This document shows, one piece after another, positions 1 through 9,554 of a DNA stretch of 64,000 bases; positions within the stretch are counted from its first letter, which is position 1; every line of letters begins with the position of its first letter. The stretch is from Kangiella sediminilitoris (GTDB lineage: Bacteria > Pseudomonadota > Gammaproteobacteria > Enterobacterales > Kangiellaceae). A program made the position numbers and the translations under genes. The notes below the pieces were generated by a model, which searched no databases, was not told the DNA's origin, and saw nothing but the letters and a program-made list of their open reading frames with translations. The DNA lies in the NCBI RefSeq assembly GCF_001708405.1, contig NZ_CP012418.1:744001-808000 (forward strand), written 5' to 3'.

Positions 1-1142
1 TTGTAACCCGCAAGCGCGAACCAGGTACGATCGGGGTCGCTGATTCGATCCGGGATCTTATCCTTCATAAGACGGAAGTATTCGGCGCCGCCCATTATGC
101 TCTGCTCAGCATCGATTCTGTTTTCGATACCAAGTTGGCGGGACGTGTCCTGGGTTAACATCATTAAGCCCCTAACTCCGGTAGGAGATCGAGCTTTGGG
201 ATTCCAATGCGACTCTTGATAGCCCATTGCGGCCAGGAACCGCCAATCCAGGTCGTCACCGGCAGCTTCATAGAAAAATGGTTTGAACTCTGGGAGCTTG
301 CTTTCAATAGCGCGATGGAAAGCGCGGCTACCGACATAGTCAAACTTGGATAAGTGCCCATAGTACCGCTCGATAAGATAGGACAAGGTTCCATCTTCAC
401 GGATACGACTAAAGAACTCTATCACTTTGATAAATAGACTGTTATCTTCACTCTTACTGAAGACCCAGGCCAGGTCTTCTGGCTCAGAAACACTAAATGC
501 AACTGCTAACTCAGGTTGAACCTGTCGCATTAAATCAAGCTCATTTGAGTCAACGATAGTATATTTGATTTCTCCTGAAAGTACCTGATCCAGCAAGTCC
601 TGCGTGGTCAGGTCCGAGCGTTCAGTCCAGCTTAAATTAGGATAGTCTTCCTGAACATCATATAGATCTTCAGAGTGGGAGCTATTACCTATAACGGTCA
701 GTTGCTCATCTACCTGGGAAAAATCTCTAGGTCGCTTGGTTCCTTTGAGGTACACCAGCTTACTGGTAATGCTCTGGTATGGAGGACCAAAGCGTAACCT
801 TTCCTGACGCTGTTTGGTCACGGTTAAACCTGCGGCAGCGAAGTCTACCTTGCCTTCTTCAACTTCGCTTAAGATCTTGGCGATATCATTATGTGTGACG
901 ATTTCTACGCGTACGCCCAGATCCTCAGCGAATAGTTTGACCAACTCGTACTCAAAGCCCGAAAAACCACTCTCACCGACTGACATTGTGGTTGGAGAAA
1001 TACGGCTATAGACTTTGATGTAGCCCTTATCCTTAATGCGTTCGAGCTGTGATTTTTGCTGATAGTCGCATGAAGTTAGACCCAGTACTCCAATAGAGAT
1101 GAACGCAAGCAAGCCAAGTGTTTTCGCAAAATGGTTTATCAT
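1..1142 (-). CDS. mltF: Membrane-bound lytic murein transglycosylase F, C-terminus cut by window edge
   Basis: Cleaves peptidoglycan glycan strands from the periplasmic face of the outer membrane. Reading leftward from the ATG at 1142, a signal peptide ends in a lipobox (LGLTSC, Cys near residue 25). A periplasmic solute-binding-like domain follows, then a lytic transglycosylase domain with GYQESHWNP, whose Glu (residue 310, complement of 213-215) matches the catalytic Glu of MltF, and then the SPTGVRGLMMLT segment. The frame is open to base 1, so the last part of the enzyme lies outside the window. It is divergent from purL, the same arrangement as in E. coli. Only the end is missing; I see no sign of damage. 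Confidence 0.93.
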   Translation of the reverse strand, partial: MINHFAKTLGLLAFISIGVLGLTSCDYQQKSQLERIKDKGYIKVYSRISPTTMSVGESGFSGFEYELVKLFAEDLGVRVEIVTHNDIAKILSEVEEGKVDFAAAGLTVTKQRQERLRFGPPYQSITSKLVYLKGTKRPRDFSQVDEQLTVIGNSSHSEDLYDVQEDYPNLSWTERSDLTTQDLLDQVLSGEIKYTIVDSNELDLMRQVQPELAVAFSVSEPEDLAWVFSKSEDNSLFIKVIEFFSRIREDGTLSYLIERYYGHLSKFDYVGSRAFHRAIESKLPEFKPFFYEAAGDDLDWRFLAAMGYQESHWNPKARSPTGVRGLMMLTQDTSRQLGIENRIDAEQSIMGGAEYFRLMKDKIPDRISDPDRTWFALAGY

Positions 1143-1304
1143 TCAATGATTATCAAATAGTTATCCTCTAGTCGGCATTATGGGGGTAAATACTAAAAAA
1201 GTGCAAATTTAAGCGTTTAAATGCATTCAATGTCTTATCAAAAAGTCCTAGATGGAGTAAAATTTGCGCACTTATGTCATCCACTCCACAGTTTAGAGAA
1301 GTTT

Positions 1305-4300
1305 ATGCTCATACTACGCGGAAACCCAGCCTACTCACAATTCCAGAAACAACGTTTATTTGAAGAAGCTAGCGCCATAGAGCCAAAAATTGCAGAAGTT
1401 TATGGTGAGTTTGTCCATTATGTTCATACTAATGACGAATTGACCGAAGATGAACTGCAGGTGCTGGATCGCTTGCTGGAGTATGGGCCTTCACGAGTTA
1501 CCAGTGAACATACAGGTAAACGTATGATTGTAGTTCCACGTCCTGGCACCATTTCTCCATGGTCCTCAAAAGCGACAGATATCGCACAAAACTGTGGGTT
1601 GGAAAAGATTATCCGTATTGAGCGCGGCGTAGCGGTCTACTTTAATACTGCCGAGGGAATCAGCATTGAGGCTGACGTTGCTGAACGCTTAAAGCCACTT
1701 ATCCATGACCGCATGACTCAGGCCGTTCTTAGTCAGCACCAGGAAGCAGAGCAACTTTTTGTACAGGAAAGCCCGAAGCCTTACGCAACGGTCGATATCC
1801 TGAAGGGTGGTCGTGAAGCGCTGGAAATAGCCAATGTAGAGATTGGGCTGGCATTAGCGGATGACGAAATCGATTACCTGGTTGAAAGTTTTACGCAGTT
1901 GGGTCGCAACCCGATCGACGTTGAGCTTATGATGTTTGCACAAGCGAACTCAGAGCACTGCCGTCATAAGATTTTCAATGCATCGTGGACCATTGATGGC
2001 ATCGACAAGGATCTATCGCTATTCAAAATGATCAAAAACACCTATGCCAATAATTCGGAAGGTGTCCTCTCTGCGTATAAAGATAATGCAGCTGTTTTTG
2101 AAGGTTTTAGCGCTCATCGTTTCTTCTCCAATGCTGAAACTAATGAATATGAGTATCACCTAGAGCCAGTTCATGTCCTGTGTAAAGTAGAAACCCATAA
2201 CCACCCCACCTGTATCTCTCCGTACCCTGGTGCTTCTACGGGTTCTGGTGGTGAAATTAGAGACGAAGGCGCGACTGGTATTGGCGGCAAGCCAAAAGTC
2301 GGTCTAACCGGCTTTACGGTATCGAATTTGCGTGTACCTGGCTACGAGCAGCCATGGGAAACTGATTTCGGCAAGCCTGAACGTATTGTCACCGCCCTTG
2401 ATATTATGTTGGAAGGTCCGATTGGTGGCGCCAGCTTTAATAATGAATTTGGTCGTCCTGCGGTGAACGGATATTTCCGTACTTTCGAAGAAAAGTTCAC
2501 ATTCGAATATGGCGAAGAAGTTCGCGGTTACCATAAGCCGATCATGATTGCGGGCGGTATGGGTAACATTCGTGAGCAGCATGTTGAGAAAAAAGAAATT
2601 AAGCCGGGTTATAAAGTTATTGTATTGGGTGGCCCTGCAATGTTGATTGGTCTGGGCGGTGGTGCTGCATCATCAATGGCATCAGGTTCCAGTCAGGAAG
2701 ATCTCGATTTTGCTTCGGTACAGCGTGACAACCCGGAAATGGAACGTCGCTGTCAGGAAGTCATCGACCGTTGTTGGGCGATGGGTGAACGTAATCCAAT
2801 TGAATTCATCCACGACGTGGGTGCTGGCGGCTTATCTAACGCTATCCCTGAATTAGTACACGATGGCGAGCGTGGCGGTAAGTTTGAATTACGCCGTGTA
2901 CCGAATGCCGAGAAGGGTATGGCACCTGTTGAAATCTGGTGTAACGAAGCGCAGGAACGTTATGTTCTGGCGGTTGCTCCAGATAGCCTCGAGCGCTTCG
3001 AAGCGATTTGTTCGCGTGAGCGCTGCCCGTTTGCCGTAGTGGGTGAAGCGACGGAAGAGCTGCACCTTGAAGTCAACGATGAGCATTTCGAGAATAAACC
3101 GGTCGACTTACCAATGGACATTCTGTTTGGTAAGCCACCAAAGATGCACCGCGAAGCAAAAACATTATCTAAGCCATCGACGAAGTTACCTCAGGTGGCA
3201 AATATTAATGATGCCATTGATCGGATTCTGGCTCTGCCAGCGGTCGCCGATAAGACCTTCTTAATCACCATTGGTGATCGTACTGTAGGTGGTATGGTGT
3301 CGCGTGATCAGATGGTTGGTCCTTGGCAGGTTCCGGTAGCGGATTGTGCAGTGACTACTTCGACGCATAATAGTTACTCAGGCGAAGCCATGGCGATGGG
3401 TGAGCGTACTCCGGCAGCATTGCTGGATAGCGCGGCTGCAGCCCGCATGGCGGTCGGTGAGTCACTGACGAATATTGCCGCAGCCAAGATTGAAGATATC
3501 CGAAAAATCCGTCTGTCAGCTAACTGGATGGCTGCAGCTGGTGCACCGGGCGAAGACGCCAATCTTTATGAAGCGGTTCAGGCCGTGGGTATGGAACTAT
3601 GCCCTGAGCTGGGGATTACAATCCCGGTAGGTAAAGACTCCATGTCGATGAAAACGGTATGGGAAGAAAACGGAGAGAAGAAAAGCGTTACTTCGCCACT
3701 GTCACTGATTATTTCAGCTTTTGCCCCAGTAACTGACGTGCGCAAGAGCTTAACGCCTCAGTTACGCACCAATAAAGGTGAGACAGAGCTATTGTTGATT
3801 GACCTGGGACGCGGTAAGAACCGTCTGGGCGCAACAGCCTTCACACAGGTTTATAAGCTATTGGGTAGTGAGCCAGCAAACGTTGATTCAAGCGCGGATC
3901 TGAAAAACTTCTTCGATGCTGTGCAGACATTAAACCGTGACGATCTGGTCCATGCTTACCATGACCGCTCGGACGGTGGCTTATTAACTACATTGGTTGA
4001 GATGGGCTTTGCCGGTCATTGCGGTATCAGCGTTGATTTAAGTGGCCTCAAGGGTTCTGCTGAAGAAATTCTGTTTAATGAAGAGCTGGGTGCGGTATTA
4101 CAGGTTCCGGCAGACAAGCGCGCTGCAGTAGAAGCGGTTCTGAAACAATATAAAGTAGACGAGTTCAGTCACTTCATTGGTGTCCCAGCAGAAACGCAAA
4201 CGTTCAGTATCACGAAAGATGGTGACGATATCGTATCTCGTGAGATGAAGGATTTGCGTGCGATCTGGTCTGAATTAACTTATCACATGCAGAAGCTTCG

Positions 4301-5201
4301 TGATAATCCGAAGTGTGCTGAAGAAGAGTACCAGGCGAAGCTGGATATGAGTAATCCGGGTATCAAGCCAAAACTAACCTATGATATACACGAGAATATC
4401 GCAGCGCCAATGATTAACGGTGGGGTTCGCCCACGCGTGGCTATCCTTCGCGAGCAGGGTGTTAACAGCCATCTAGAAATGGCGGCGGCACTGACCAAAG
4501 CTGGTTTTGAATGTGTTGACGTCCACATGAGCGATATCCTTAGCGGTCGTGTCAGTCTGAATGACTTTATTGGTGCCATGGCCTGTGGTGGCTTCTCGTA
4601 CGGTGACGTTCTGGGTGCTGGTGAAGGTTGGGCGAAATCAATCTTATTCAATAGCCGAGCTCGCGACGAATTCGAAGCCTTCTTTAACCGAGGCGATACC
4701 TTCAGTTTAGGTATCTGTAATGGCTGTCAGATGATGTCAAACCTAAAAGAACTGATTCCAGGTGCGGACCATTGGCCACACTTCGTTAAAAACGAATCGG
4801 CGCAGTTCGAAGCCCGTTTTGCCATGGTTGAAGTCGCAAAATCACCATCACTGTTCATGCAGGGCATGGAAGGTTCTCGCCTGCCAATCGCTGTATCGCA
4901 TGGTGAAGGTCGCGCGCAATTCAAGTCAGACGAAGCTGCAGATCAGGTTAATCAGTCAGGACTGGTTACCGCTCGCTATGTTAACAACTACGGTGAAATT
5001 GCAGAGACTTATCCAGCCAACCCAAATGGCTCAGCGCATGGTATTACTGGCCTGACGACCACAGATGGTCGCGTAACGATCATGATGCCACATCCGGAGC
5101 GTGTTGCTCGTACGGTACAGAACTCGTGGAGACCGGATGAGTGGAGTGAAGACGGTGCGTGGCAGCGTATATTCTACAACGCCCGTCGTTCGATTGGTTA
5201 G
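1305..5201 (+). CDS. purL: Phosphoribosylformylglycinamidine synthase (single-chain PurL)
   Basis: Converts FGAR, glutamine and ATP to FGAM in de novo purine synthesis, in the cytoplasm. This is the large single-chain type: N-terminal domain, tandem AIRS-like synthase halves ([13 protein letters not shown] and [10 protein letters not shown] motifs) and a C-terminal glutamine amidotransferase with the nucleophile Cys in GICNGCQMM (codon at 4716) and the His/Glu of MMPHPERV. An ATG at 1221 would give 1326 residues, but family similarity begins at MLILRGNP (ATG at 1305), giving 1298 residues against 1295 in E. coli, so I prefer 1305. No purine-box operator was recognised upstream. Confidence 0.96.
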   Translation: MLILRGNPAYSQFQKQRLFEEASAIEPKIAEVYGEFVHYVHTNDELTEDELQVLDRLLEYGPSRVTSEHTGKRMIVVPRPGTISPWSSKATDIAQNCGLEKIIRIERGVAVYFNTAEGISIEADVAERLKPLIHDRMTQAVLSQHQEAEQLFVQESPKPYATVDILKGGREALEIANVEIGLALADDEIDYLVESFTQLGRNPIDVELMMFAQANSEHCRHKIFNASWTIDGIDKDLSLFKMIKNTYANNSEGVLSAYKDNAAVFEGFSAHRFFSNAETNEYEYHLEPVHVLCKVETHNHPTCISPYPGASTGSGGEIRDEGATGIGGKPKVGLTGFTVSNLRVPGYEQPWETDFGKPERIVTALDIMLEGPIGGASFNNEFGRPAVNGYFRTFEEKFTFEYGEEVRGYHKPIMIAGGMGNIREQHVEKKEIKPGYKVIVLGGPAMLIGLGGGAASSMASGSSQEDLDFASVQRDNPEMERRCQEVIDRCWAMGERNPIEFIHDVGAGGLSNAIPELVHDGERGGKFELRRVPNAEKGMAPVEIWCNEAQERYVLAVAPDSLERFEAICSRERCPFAVVGEATEELHLEVNDEHFENKPVDLPMDILFGKPPKMHREAKTLSKPSTKLPQVANINDAIDRILALPAVADKTFLITIGDRTVGGMVSRDQMVGPWQVPVADCAVTTSTHNSYSGEAMAMGERTPAALLDSAAAARMAVGESLTNIAAAKIEDIRKIRLSANWMAAAGAPGEDANLYEAVQAVGMELCPELGITIPVGKDSMSMKTVWEENGEKKSVTSPLSLIISAFAPVTDVRKSLTPQLRTNKGETELLLIDLGRGKNRLGATAFTQVYKLLGSEPANVDSSADLKNFFDAVQTLNRDDLVHAYHDRSDGGLLTTLVEMGFAGHCGISVDLSGLKGSAEEILFNEELGAVLQVPADKRAAVEAVLKQYKVDEFSHFIGVPAETQTFSITKDGDDIVSREMKDLRAIWSELTYHMQKLRDNPKCAEEEYQAKLDMSNPGIKPKLTYDIHENIAAPMINGGVRPRVAILREQGVNSHLEMAAALTKAGFECVDVHMSDILSGRVSLNDFIGAMACGGFSYGDVLGAGEGWAKSILFNSRARDEFEAFFNRGDTFSLGICNGCQMMSNLKELIPGADHWPHFVKNESAQFEARFAMVEVAKSPSLFMQGMEGSRLPIAVSHGEGRAQFKSDEAADQVNQSGLVTARYVNNYGEIAETYPANPNGSAHGITGLTTTDGRVTIMMPHPERVARTVQNSWRPDEWSEDGAWQRIFYNARRSIG

Positions 5202-5212
5202 TCTTGCTTATC

Positions 5213-5235
5213 ATCCCGCGGTTTGACCGCGGGAT
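5213..5235 (+). terminator. Perfect 10-bp hairpin after purL
   Basis: The arms ATCCCGCGGT and ACCGCGGGAT are separated by TTG, starting 11 bases after the purL stop. No T-run follows, so this may be a weak terminator or an mRNA-stabilising hairpin. Confidence 0.6.
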
Positions 5236-5276
5236 CCTGCGTATTTAATTAGAAGTATATTTCGTTCTTTCAGCGA

Positions 5277-5517
5277 GTTACTTTTTCTTAACGCCTAAGA
5301 AAAAGTAACCAAAAAGAAGTGCGCCCCGACATCGAGGTTATTCTCCGAATAACTTCCTTCGCAATCCTCAAATCACTTAACGCACCATGAAATACAGTCC
5401 GTCCCTGGCCTGAATTTCATTATTCAAAACGTCCTGTTTTGAATTGCTATGATTTGTTTATTGCTCAGCTCAATGTAAGGGGAAGAAACCCTCGAAGTCG
5501 CTATCGCTCTTTCGAGG
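5277..5517. repeat. Multi-hairpin intergenic element
   Basis: Four strong inverted repeats lie in series in a 500-base gap (5202-5701) with no convincing gene. They are: 14-bp perfect arms 5277-5290/5296-5309 (GTTACTTTTTCTTA and its complement), 5337-5343/5347-5353, 5422-5430/5436-5444, and 5490-5496/5511-5517. The first palindrome, and the sequence just after it, resemble an intergenic sequence I recall as recurrent in gammaproteobacterial genomes. That recollection is not checked. There is no second copy in this window. The rest of the gap (5518-5701) shows nothing I recognise. Confidence 0.5.
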
Positions 5518-5701
5518 CTACGCTTGTTTGATCAACGTAGATATCAAAAAATGTTCCACCAAACTCATTATGCCCTGAAAACCCATGAGGACCATCCCAG
5601 CGTTTAGAGAGTAATCAACCCCAAAATTATTATATTTGTTGGGCATCGCTGCTCTCCGCCCAACCTATTCGCACTGGTAGATTTTTTTCAAAAAAAACTT
5701 A

Positions 5702-5983
5702 TTACTCTTTATTACAGGTAAAGGTTAGTTCCGCGTTTAAAGGCGTCCAGCCTCTTGAACCATGAGTTACCCAGTCTTTTTCAACCATGTACATATTTTT
5801 ACTTTGGCAAAACTCATTTGCTTTTTTCAAAGCCAAACCTTTTACATCAGACCAACTTGGAAACTGGCCTCCCATTTCCGCAGAAACTCTGTAGGTTTCT
5901 TTACCAACTGGGATTACTTCGCTTGTAGTAGCACAACCAGCAAGTAGAGTAGAAAAAAAAACTGAACATATTAGTAGCTTCAT
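5702..5983 (-). CDS. Small predicted lipoprotein, function unknown
   Basis: This 93-residue protein has a textbook lipoprotein signal: a short hydrophobic segment ending LLAGC, with Cys at residue 17, so it should be anchored in an envelope membrane. The mature part is about 76 residues with two further cysteines (near residues 59 and 90) that could form a disulfide. The start is supported by GGAGG six to seven bases upstream of the ATG. It stands alone, flanked by the multi-hairpin element and the FG-GAP gene. I recognise no named family, though small lipoproteins of this length and layout are common in gammaproteobacteria. Confidence 0.75.
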   Translation of the reverse strand: MKLLICSVFFSTLLAGCATTSEVIPVGKETYRVSAEMGGQFPSWSDVKGLALKKANEFCQSKNMYMVEKDWVTHGSRGWTPLNAELTFTCNKE

Positions 5984-6010
5984 ATTTCACCTCCAAATAA
6001 ATGGCAAATA

Positions 6011-6030
6011 AATGGGGTCAGAGTACATTT
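6011..6030 (+). repeat. GGGGTCAGAGTAC motif, possible mobile-element-associated repeat
   Basis: The string AATGGGGTCAGAGTACATTT lies just past the FG-GAP gene. I recall near-identical strings around REP-associated tyrosine transposase genes in other Proteobacteria. No transposase is present here, so this is at most a footprint. Confidence 0.25.
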
Positions 6031-6058
6031 TATTTATCAGACGAAATAAACTCCGCTC

Positions 6059-7201
6059 TTAATCACTTATATCCTGGCTAACATATACAACAGCTGACTT
6101 GCTGTCACCGTCAGCAATTATAAAGTCGCTTTTCCCGTCATTGTTTAAATCTGCTAAAGCAATTCCCCAGGGATTAGGAATACTTGAGTGCTCAAAGCTA
6201 ATAGTTTCTATAGAAGTTTTACTTCCAAAAATAGCCAGGATTTGTCCCGACCAGTTACTGACCAAAGCGTCTTTTATACCATCGGCGTTTATATCTCCAA
6301 TTGCGATTTGCTTTGCCCCAGATGAAGACTGTATTTCAGTTTTTTCCTCTTCAAGAAAGTTTCCATTTCCATCGCCCGGAATGACTGTGATTAAACTGCC
6401 ATTGGTAGCTATCACTAAATCCATGTTTCCATCCCCGTTCATTTCTGCTAACTCGACCGCAAAGGGAGAGCCTGTTTGCGATAACTTTTTTAAGGAAAAG
6501 GTCATATCGTTAGAATTATTGTTAATAACGACACCAATGTGATTCTGGTTGGGAGTAACAAAGTCTAAAGCTTCGTCACCATTGATATCGTTGATAGCAA
6601 ATCCGCGGTAGGGGTCGCCCCCGACGTTGATCACTTTCCCTGGCTTTTGGAAACTTCCATTAGACAGACCTTTAAGAACTAATAATCCTTCGTGTGTACG
6701 GCTATCAACAATCAGGTCTACCTTATTATCACCGTCAATATCACTCAACCGAACTTCATGGGGGTGAGGTTTGATGTCGATGTTGAACGGTGACTGTTGC
6801 GCTTTTTTAAAAGCTCCCTTACCATCACCCAATAATAAAGTGACGTATGATGTTTCGTGATTAGCGATGGCAACATCGGAATTTCCATCGTTATTGATGT
6901 CCGATACCGATATGCCTGAAGGGCTATCTCCTACAGGGAAGCGCCCAACTTCAATCAACTTACCCTTACCATTTCCCTGATAAGCAATAATATTGTTGTC
7001 TGTATAATTCGCAATAATAACATCCTGATATCCATCTGAGTTAAAGTCACAGACGGCCATTGATGCTTGGCCCGATCCTACTTCAAGCGGGAAGGTTGAA
7101 TAAGCTGTACTACCTATGTCAACCGCTTTGGCTGAATTCATAGAGTTAAATAATCCAAGAGAAGCAAGCAGGACGTAAGAAATACTCTTAATTGGGGTCA
7201 T
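6059..7201 (-). CDS. Secreted FG-GAP/VCBS repeat protein, predicted seven-bladed propeller
   Basis: This 380-residue protein has an N-terminal signal peptide (about residues 1-26, ending SAKA) and then seven repeats of the FG-GAP/VCBS type, each carrying a DxNxDGxxD-like calcium-binding loop (for example DFNSDGYQD, DINNDGNSD, DLNNDGKSD). Seven repeats suggest one complete integrin-like beta-propeller and nothing else. Such proteins are extracellular or surface proteins, often in binding roles; the ligand cannot be told. The ATG is preceded by AAAGGTGG at good spacing. It is a single gene facing left, in a region richer in secreted proteins than the rest of the window. Confidence 0.85.
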   Translation of the reverse strand: MTPIKSISYVLLASLGLFNSMNSAKAVDIGSTAYSTFPLEVGSGQASMAVCDFNSDGYQDVIIANYTDNNIIAYQGNGKGKLIEVGRFPVGDSPSGISVSDINNDGNSDVAIANHETSYVTLLLGDGKGAFKKAQQSPFNIDIKPHPHEVRLSDIDGDNKVDLIVDSRTHEGLLVLKGLSNGSFQKPGKVINVGGDPYRGFAINDINGDEALDFVTPNQNHIGVVINNNSNDMTFSLKKLSQTGSPFAVELAEMNGDGNMDLVIATNGSLITVIPGDGNGNFLEEEKTEIQSSSGAKQIAIGDINADGIKDALVSNWSGQILAIFGSKTSIETISFEHSSIPNPWGIALADLNNDGKSDFIIADGDSKSAVVYVSQDISD

Positions 7202-7307
7202 GAGGCCACCTTTATCCTTTTACGAATGAAGTTAATTTAAATAAAGCATGTAATGTGCTTTAAGTTTTTTTTATCGGTTATTGGATTTGTAACTTAAAGC
7301 GTGCCTA

Positions 7308-7790
7308 TTATGATTCAGCGCTTGAGTCTGAGCTTTCCATCTGGCTTTCTTTCATATTAATCATCAAGCTCACGCGGTTACTTTCGAATTCGTAGCCAAA
7401 GGTTAGAAGTTCACCAAATATGAGCCCACACCCAAAGGCATGATTGCTACTGACGCCTTTAACTTTTTCGATTCTTCTCGAAACCCATTGCTCCGCTTTT
7501 TTGTTGATACGGCTATCTGAAGCAGTGACTTCTTTCCAGATTATGGGGTATTTGGGTTTTACTTCTGTTTCCAATTTTTCGATGGCCTGATTAATCTTTT
7601 GAACCATCCGCGGTAATTCGCCATCAAGCAGATTGCCGCATTTGCTATTTTGATATTCAGTGAAAAGTGTGCCTGTACCGATGACTTTTTCTAAATCACG
7701 TTGAATGAGAAGTTCATGATCGGAGGCTAGTGATGGTGTGGCTGCGAATAACGATAAGATTATTGAAAGTTTTAATATGTTCATAAGCAT
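7308..7790 (-). CDS. Hypothetical secreted protein
   Basis: A 160-residue protein with an N-terminal signal peptide (hydrophobic residues about 5-20, cleavage probably after SLAS). The mature part is largely helical-looking and charged, with two cysteines (CGNLLDGE and the FGCGLIF segment) that may pair, and a serine/acid-rich tail. No clear Shine-Dalgarno supports the ATG at 7790; an in-frame ATG at 7784 would remove only two residues and fits the signal peptide equally well. I recognise no family. It lies between the FG-GAP gene and the interrupted protease, on the opposite strand from the latter. Confidence 0.65.
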   Translation of the reverse strand: MLMNILKLSIILSLFAATPSLASDHELLIQRDLEKVIGTGTLFTEYQNSKCGNLLDGELPRMVQKINQAIEKLETEVKPKYPIIWKEVTASDSRINKKAEQWVSRRIEKVKGVSSNHAFGCGLIFGELLTFGYEFESNRVSLMINMKESQMESSDSSAES

Positions 7791-8152
7791 TTTAAAAGCA
7801 GAATTTGCGTTCCCTGTTAAGTGTCCCTGACGTTATTTTTTGTAGGATATCACACCTTTTTAAATTAGGACATTTCCTTAAAATGTCAGGTAACTTAACA
7901 TGATGCTTACTTGCATTGACCCAGGTCTCAAAACGCTTCATTTCGTTTGTTTTTAATTTTTTTACCCGCTAAGTTTTTGACAAGTAAAGTATGGAAGCTT
8001 TGCTGCAGCGAAAGGGTTTTTGCTGAGAAGCTGATAGGGAAATTTTTCCTTTTCTATGGATTGCCATAGATTCTTTATCACTTTCATTATCCACTGATGT
8101 AATACAAGTACGTATTGCTTATTAATTCATATTGTTAAAGGAGTAATTATCT
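7791..8152. other. 362-base intergenic region
   Basis: No gene seen. It holds a hairpin GACATTT/AAATGTC (about 7871-7889) and a short inverted repeat CTATGG-ATTG-CCATAG (about 8056-8071). A good ribosome site (AAAGGAG) lies ahead of the protease start at 8153. The promoters of the two divergent genes should lie here, but I cannot place them with confidence. Confidence 0.4.
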
Positions 8153-9400
8153 ATGAATTACAGATCTATGTTCAAAGGAACGAAACTAAAAATGTTAACG
8201 TCGGCTATAGCTTTAGCTTTGACTACCTCAGTTGCTTCTGCTGACGAGGGTACTGATCAAGACTTGTCTGGTGTAAAAAAACAAACCAGTGCTGAAGCTT
8301 TTGAAGCTGACGTGGCGATTTTGTCACGTGAAAAAGGGGTGGATAAAGCATCTGTTGCAAGAGCAATGAAGTTCCAGGAGAAGTTTGAAAGTCAAGCGGC
8401 AGAGCTTATGGCTAAGTTTCCTAACAAAATCTCACGCATCTGGTTAGAGCCTGCACCGAGTCAAATGGCCCATATTCAATTCGTGGGTCGCGTACCAGCA
8501 GTTCAGTTACCTGCTAATGTTTCAGCTAAAGGTGGTGGTCGTTTCTCGTTACAGGAAAACATTCAACGCGCAGAACATATCGCGGATGTATTGAAGAAGT
8601 CAGGCAAGCGTAATTTCATGACCTATTTTGATGCTCGTACTGGTAAAGTGAAAGTTGAAATGGCGATGCCTAATCCTGCAAAAGGTCCAAACAAGGCACA
8701 GGTATTGGAGCTCCTGCAGCGCAATGCAAAACGTGACTTGGATATGCCTCGTGGTTTACAGGCGATTGCTGAAGGTGACATTGATCTGGATGTCATTCAG
8801 AGCGAAGACGAAATCTATACCTTTGAACATAGTCGTGGCGGTAACTGGCTGCGTGATGATGGTTTCAGGGAGTGCACCAGTGGCTAGTCAGTGAGCGGTC
8901 CGAATGGCGACGGTATTGTTACTGCGGCTCATTGCACAGGCTTGAACCAGTTCGAAGAATCTACTTCGTCTATATACGGCATGACATGGCGTTCAGAGGA
9001 ACGTGGAAATGGTGACGCTGAATATCATACAACGTCACATATTGAACCCGCAGAATTCTATGCAACTTCGGCCAGTATTCGTGACGTCAATAGTATCAAG
9101 TCGACGATTTTTATGTTCCCAGGTTCCTCTGTTTGTGAGTATGGGCGTTCTTCTAATACACGTACCTGTAATCATGATGTGATTGCGACAGGCGTAACGG
9201 CGACCTTTACCGATGGTGTAACCGTTAAAAATCTGGTTCGTGTGACTGGTGATAATTCAATCGGTGGCGACAGCGGCGGTGGCTGGTCATGGAATAATAA
9301 AGCATGGGGTGTCCACAGTGGCTCCAATGGTACGACCTCGTTATTTACTCCAGTACAACGTGTACAAAAAGAACTTAACGTAACGATTAAAACAAAATAG
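8153..9400 (+). pseudogene. Secreted chymotrypsin-family (S1) serine protease interrupted by an in-frame TAG
   Basis: The first open stretch (8153-8887) has a signal peptide (cleavage near SVASA), a long pro-region, and the start of the protease domain up to ECTSG. TAG at 8885-8887 then stops it. The same frame continues without shift: SVSGPNGDG, then GIVTAAHC with the catalytic His (residue 260), a GDAEYH segment likely holding the Asp, and GGDSGGG with the nucleophile Ser (residue 374), ending at 9400. Both halves keep the family pattern, so the stop is recent, a sequencing error, or read through. A GTG at 8891 could restart translation, but the product would lack a signal peptide. As read, no active enzyme is made. 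Confidence 0.82.
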
Positions 9401-9412
9401 CCGTAGGCAATC

Positions 9413-9433
9413 AGGGAGCCTCTGGCTCCCTCT
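9413..9433 (+). terminator. Terminator after the interrupted protease
   Basis: AGGGAGCC, loop TCT, GGCTCCCT, followed by a short T-containing stretch; 13 bases after the stop. Confidence 0.75.
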
Positions 9434-9554
9434 TAATACGTTTCATCGTGGTTATATAAAAAGTCTATGACCATTTTATTACAAATACTTAGCTTCAAAA
9501 TCTTCAATTGCTGTGGCATAGTAAACACACTATTTTCTACCCCTCCTGATAAGT

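Noticed and set aside
1221-1304. N-terminal extension of purL by 28 residues
   Set aside because: Family similarity begins at the ATG at 1305, and the length then matches E. coli PurL.
6099-6542. 147-codon frame antisense to the FG-GAP gene
   Set aside because: Low-complexity Ser/Phe/Pro-rich shadow of the repeats.
8885-8887. TAG as a recoded amino acid (pyrrolysine)
   Set aside because: Not known in this group of bacteria; nonsense mutation or error is simpler.
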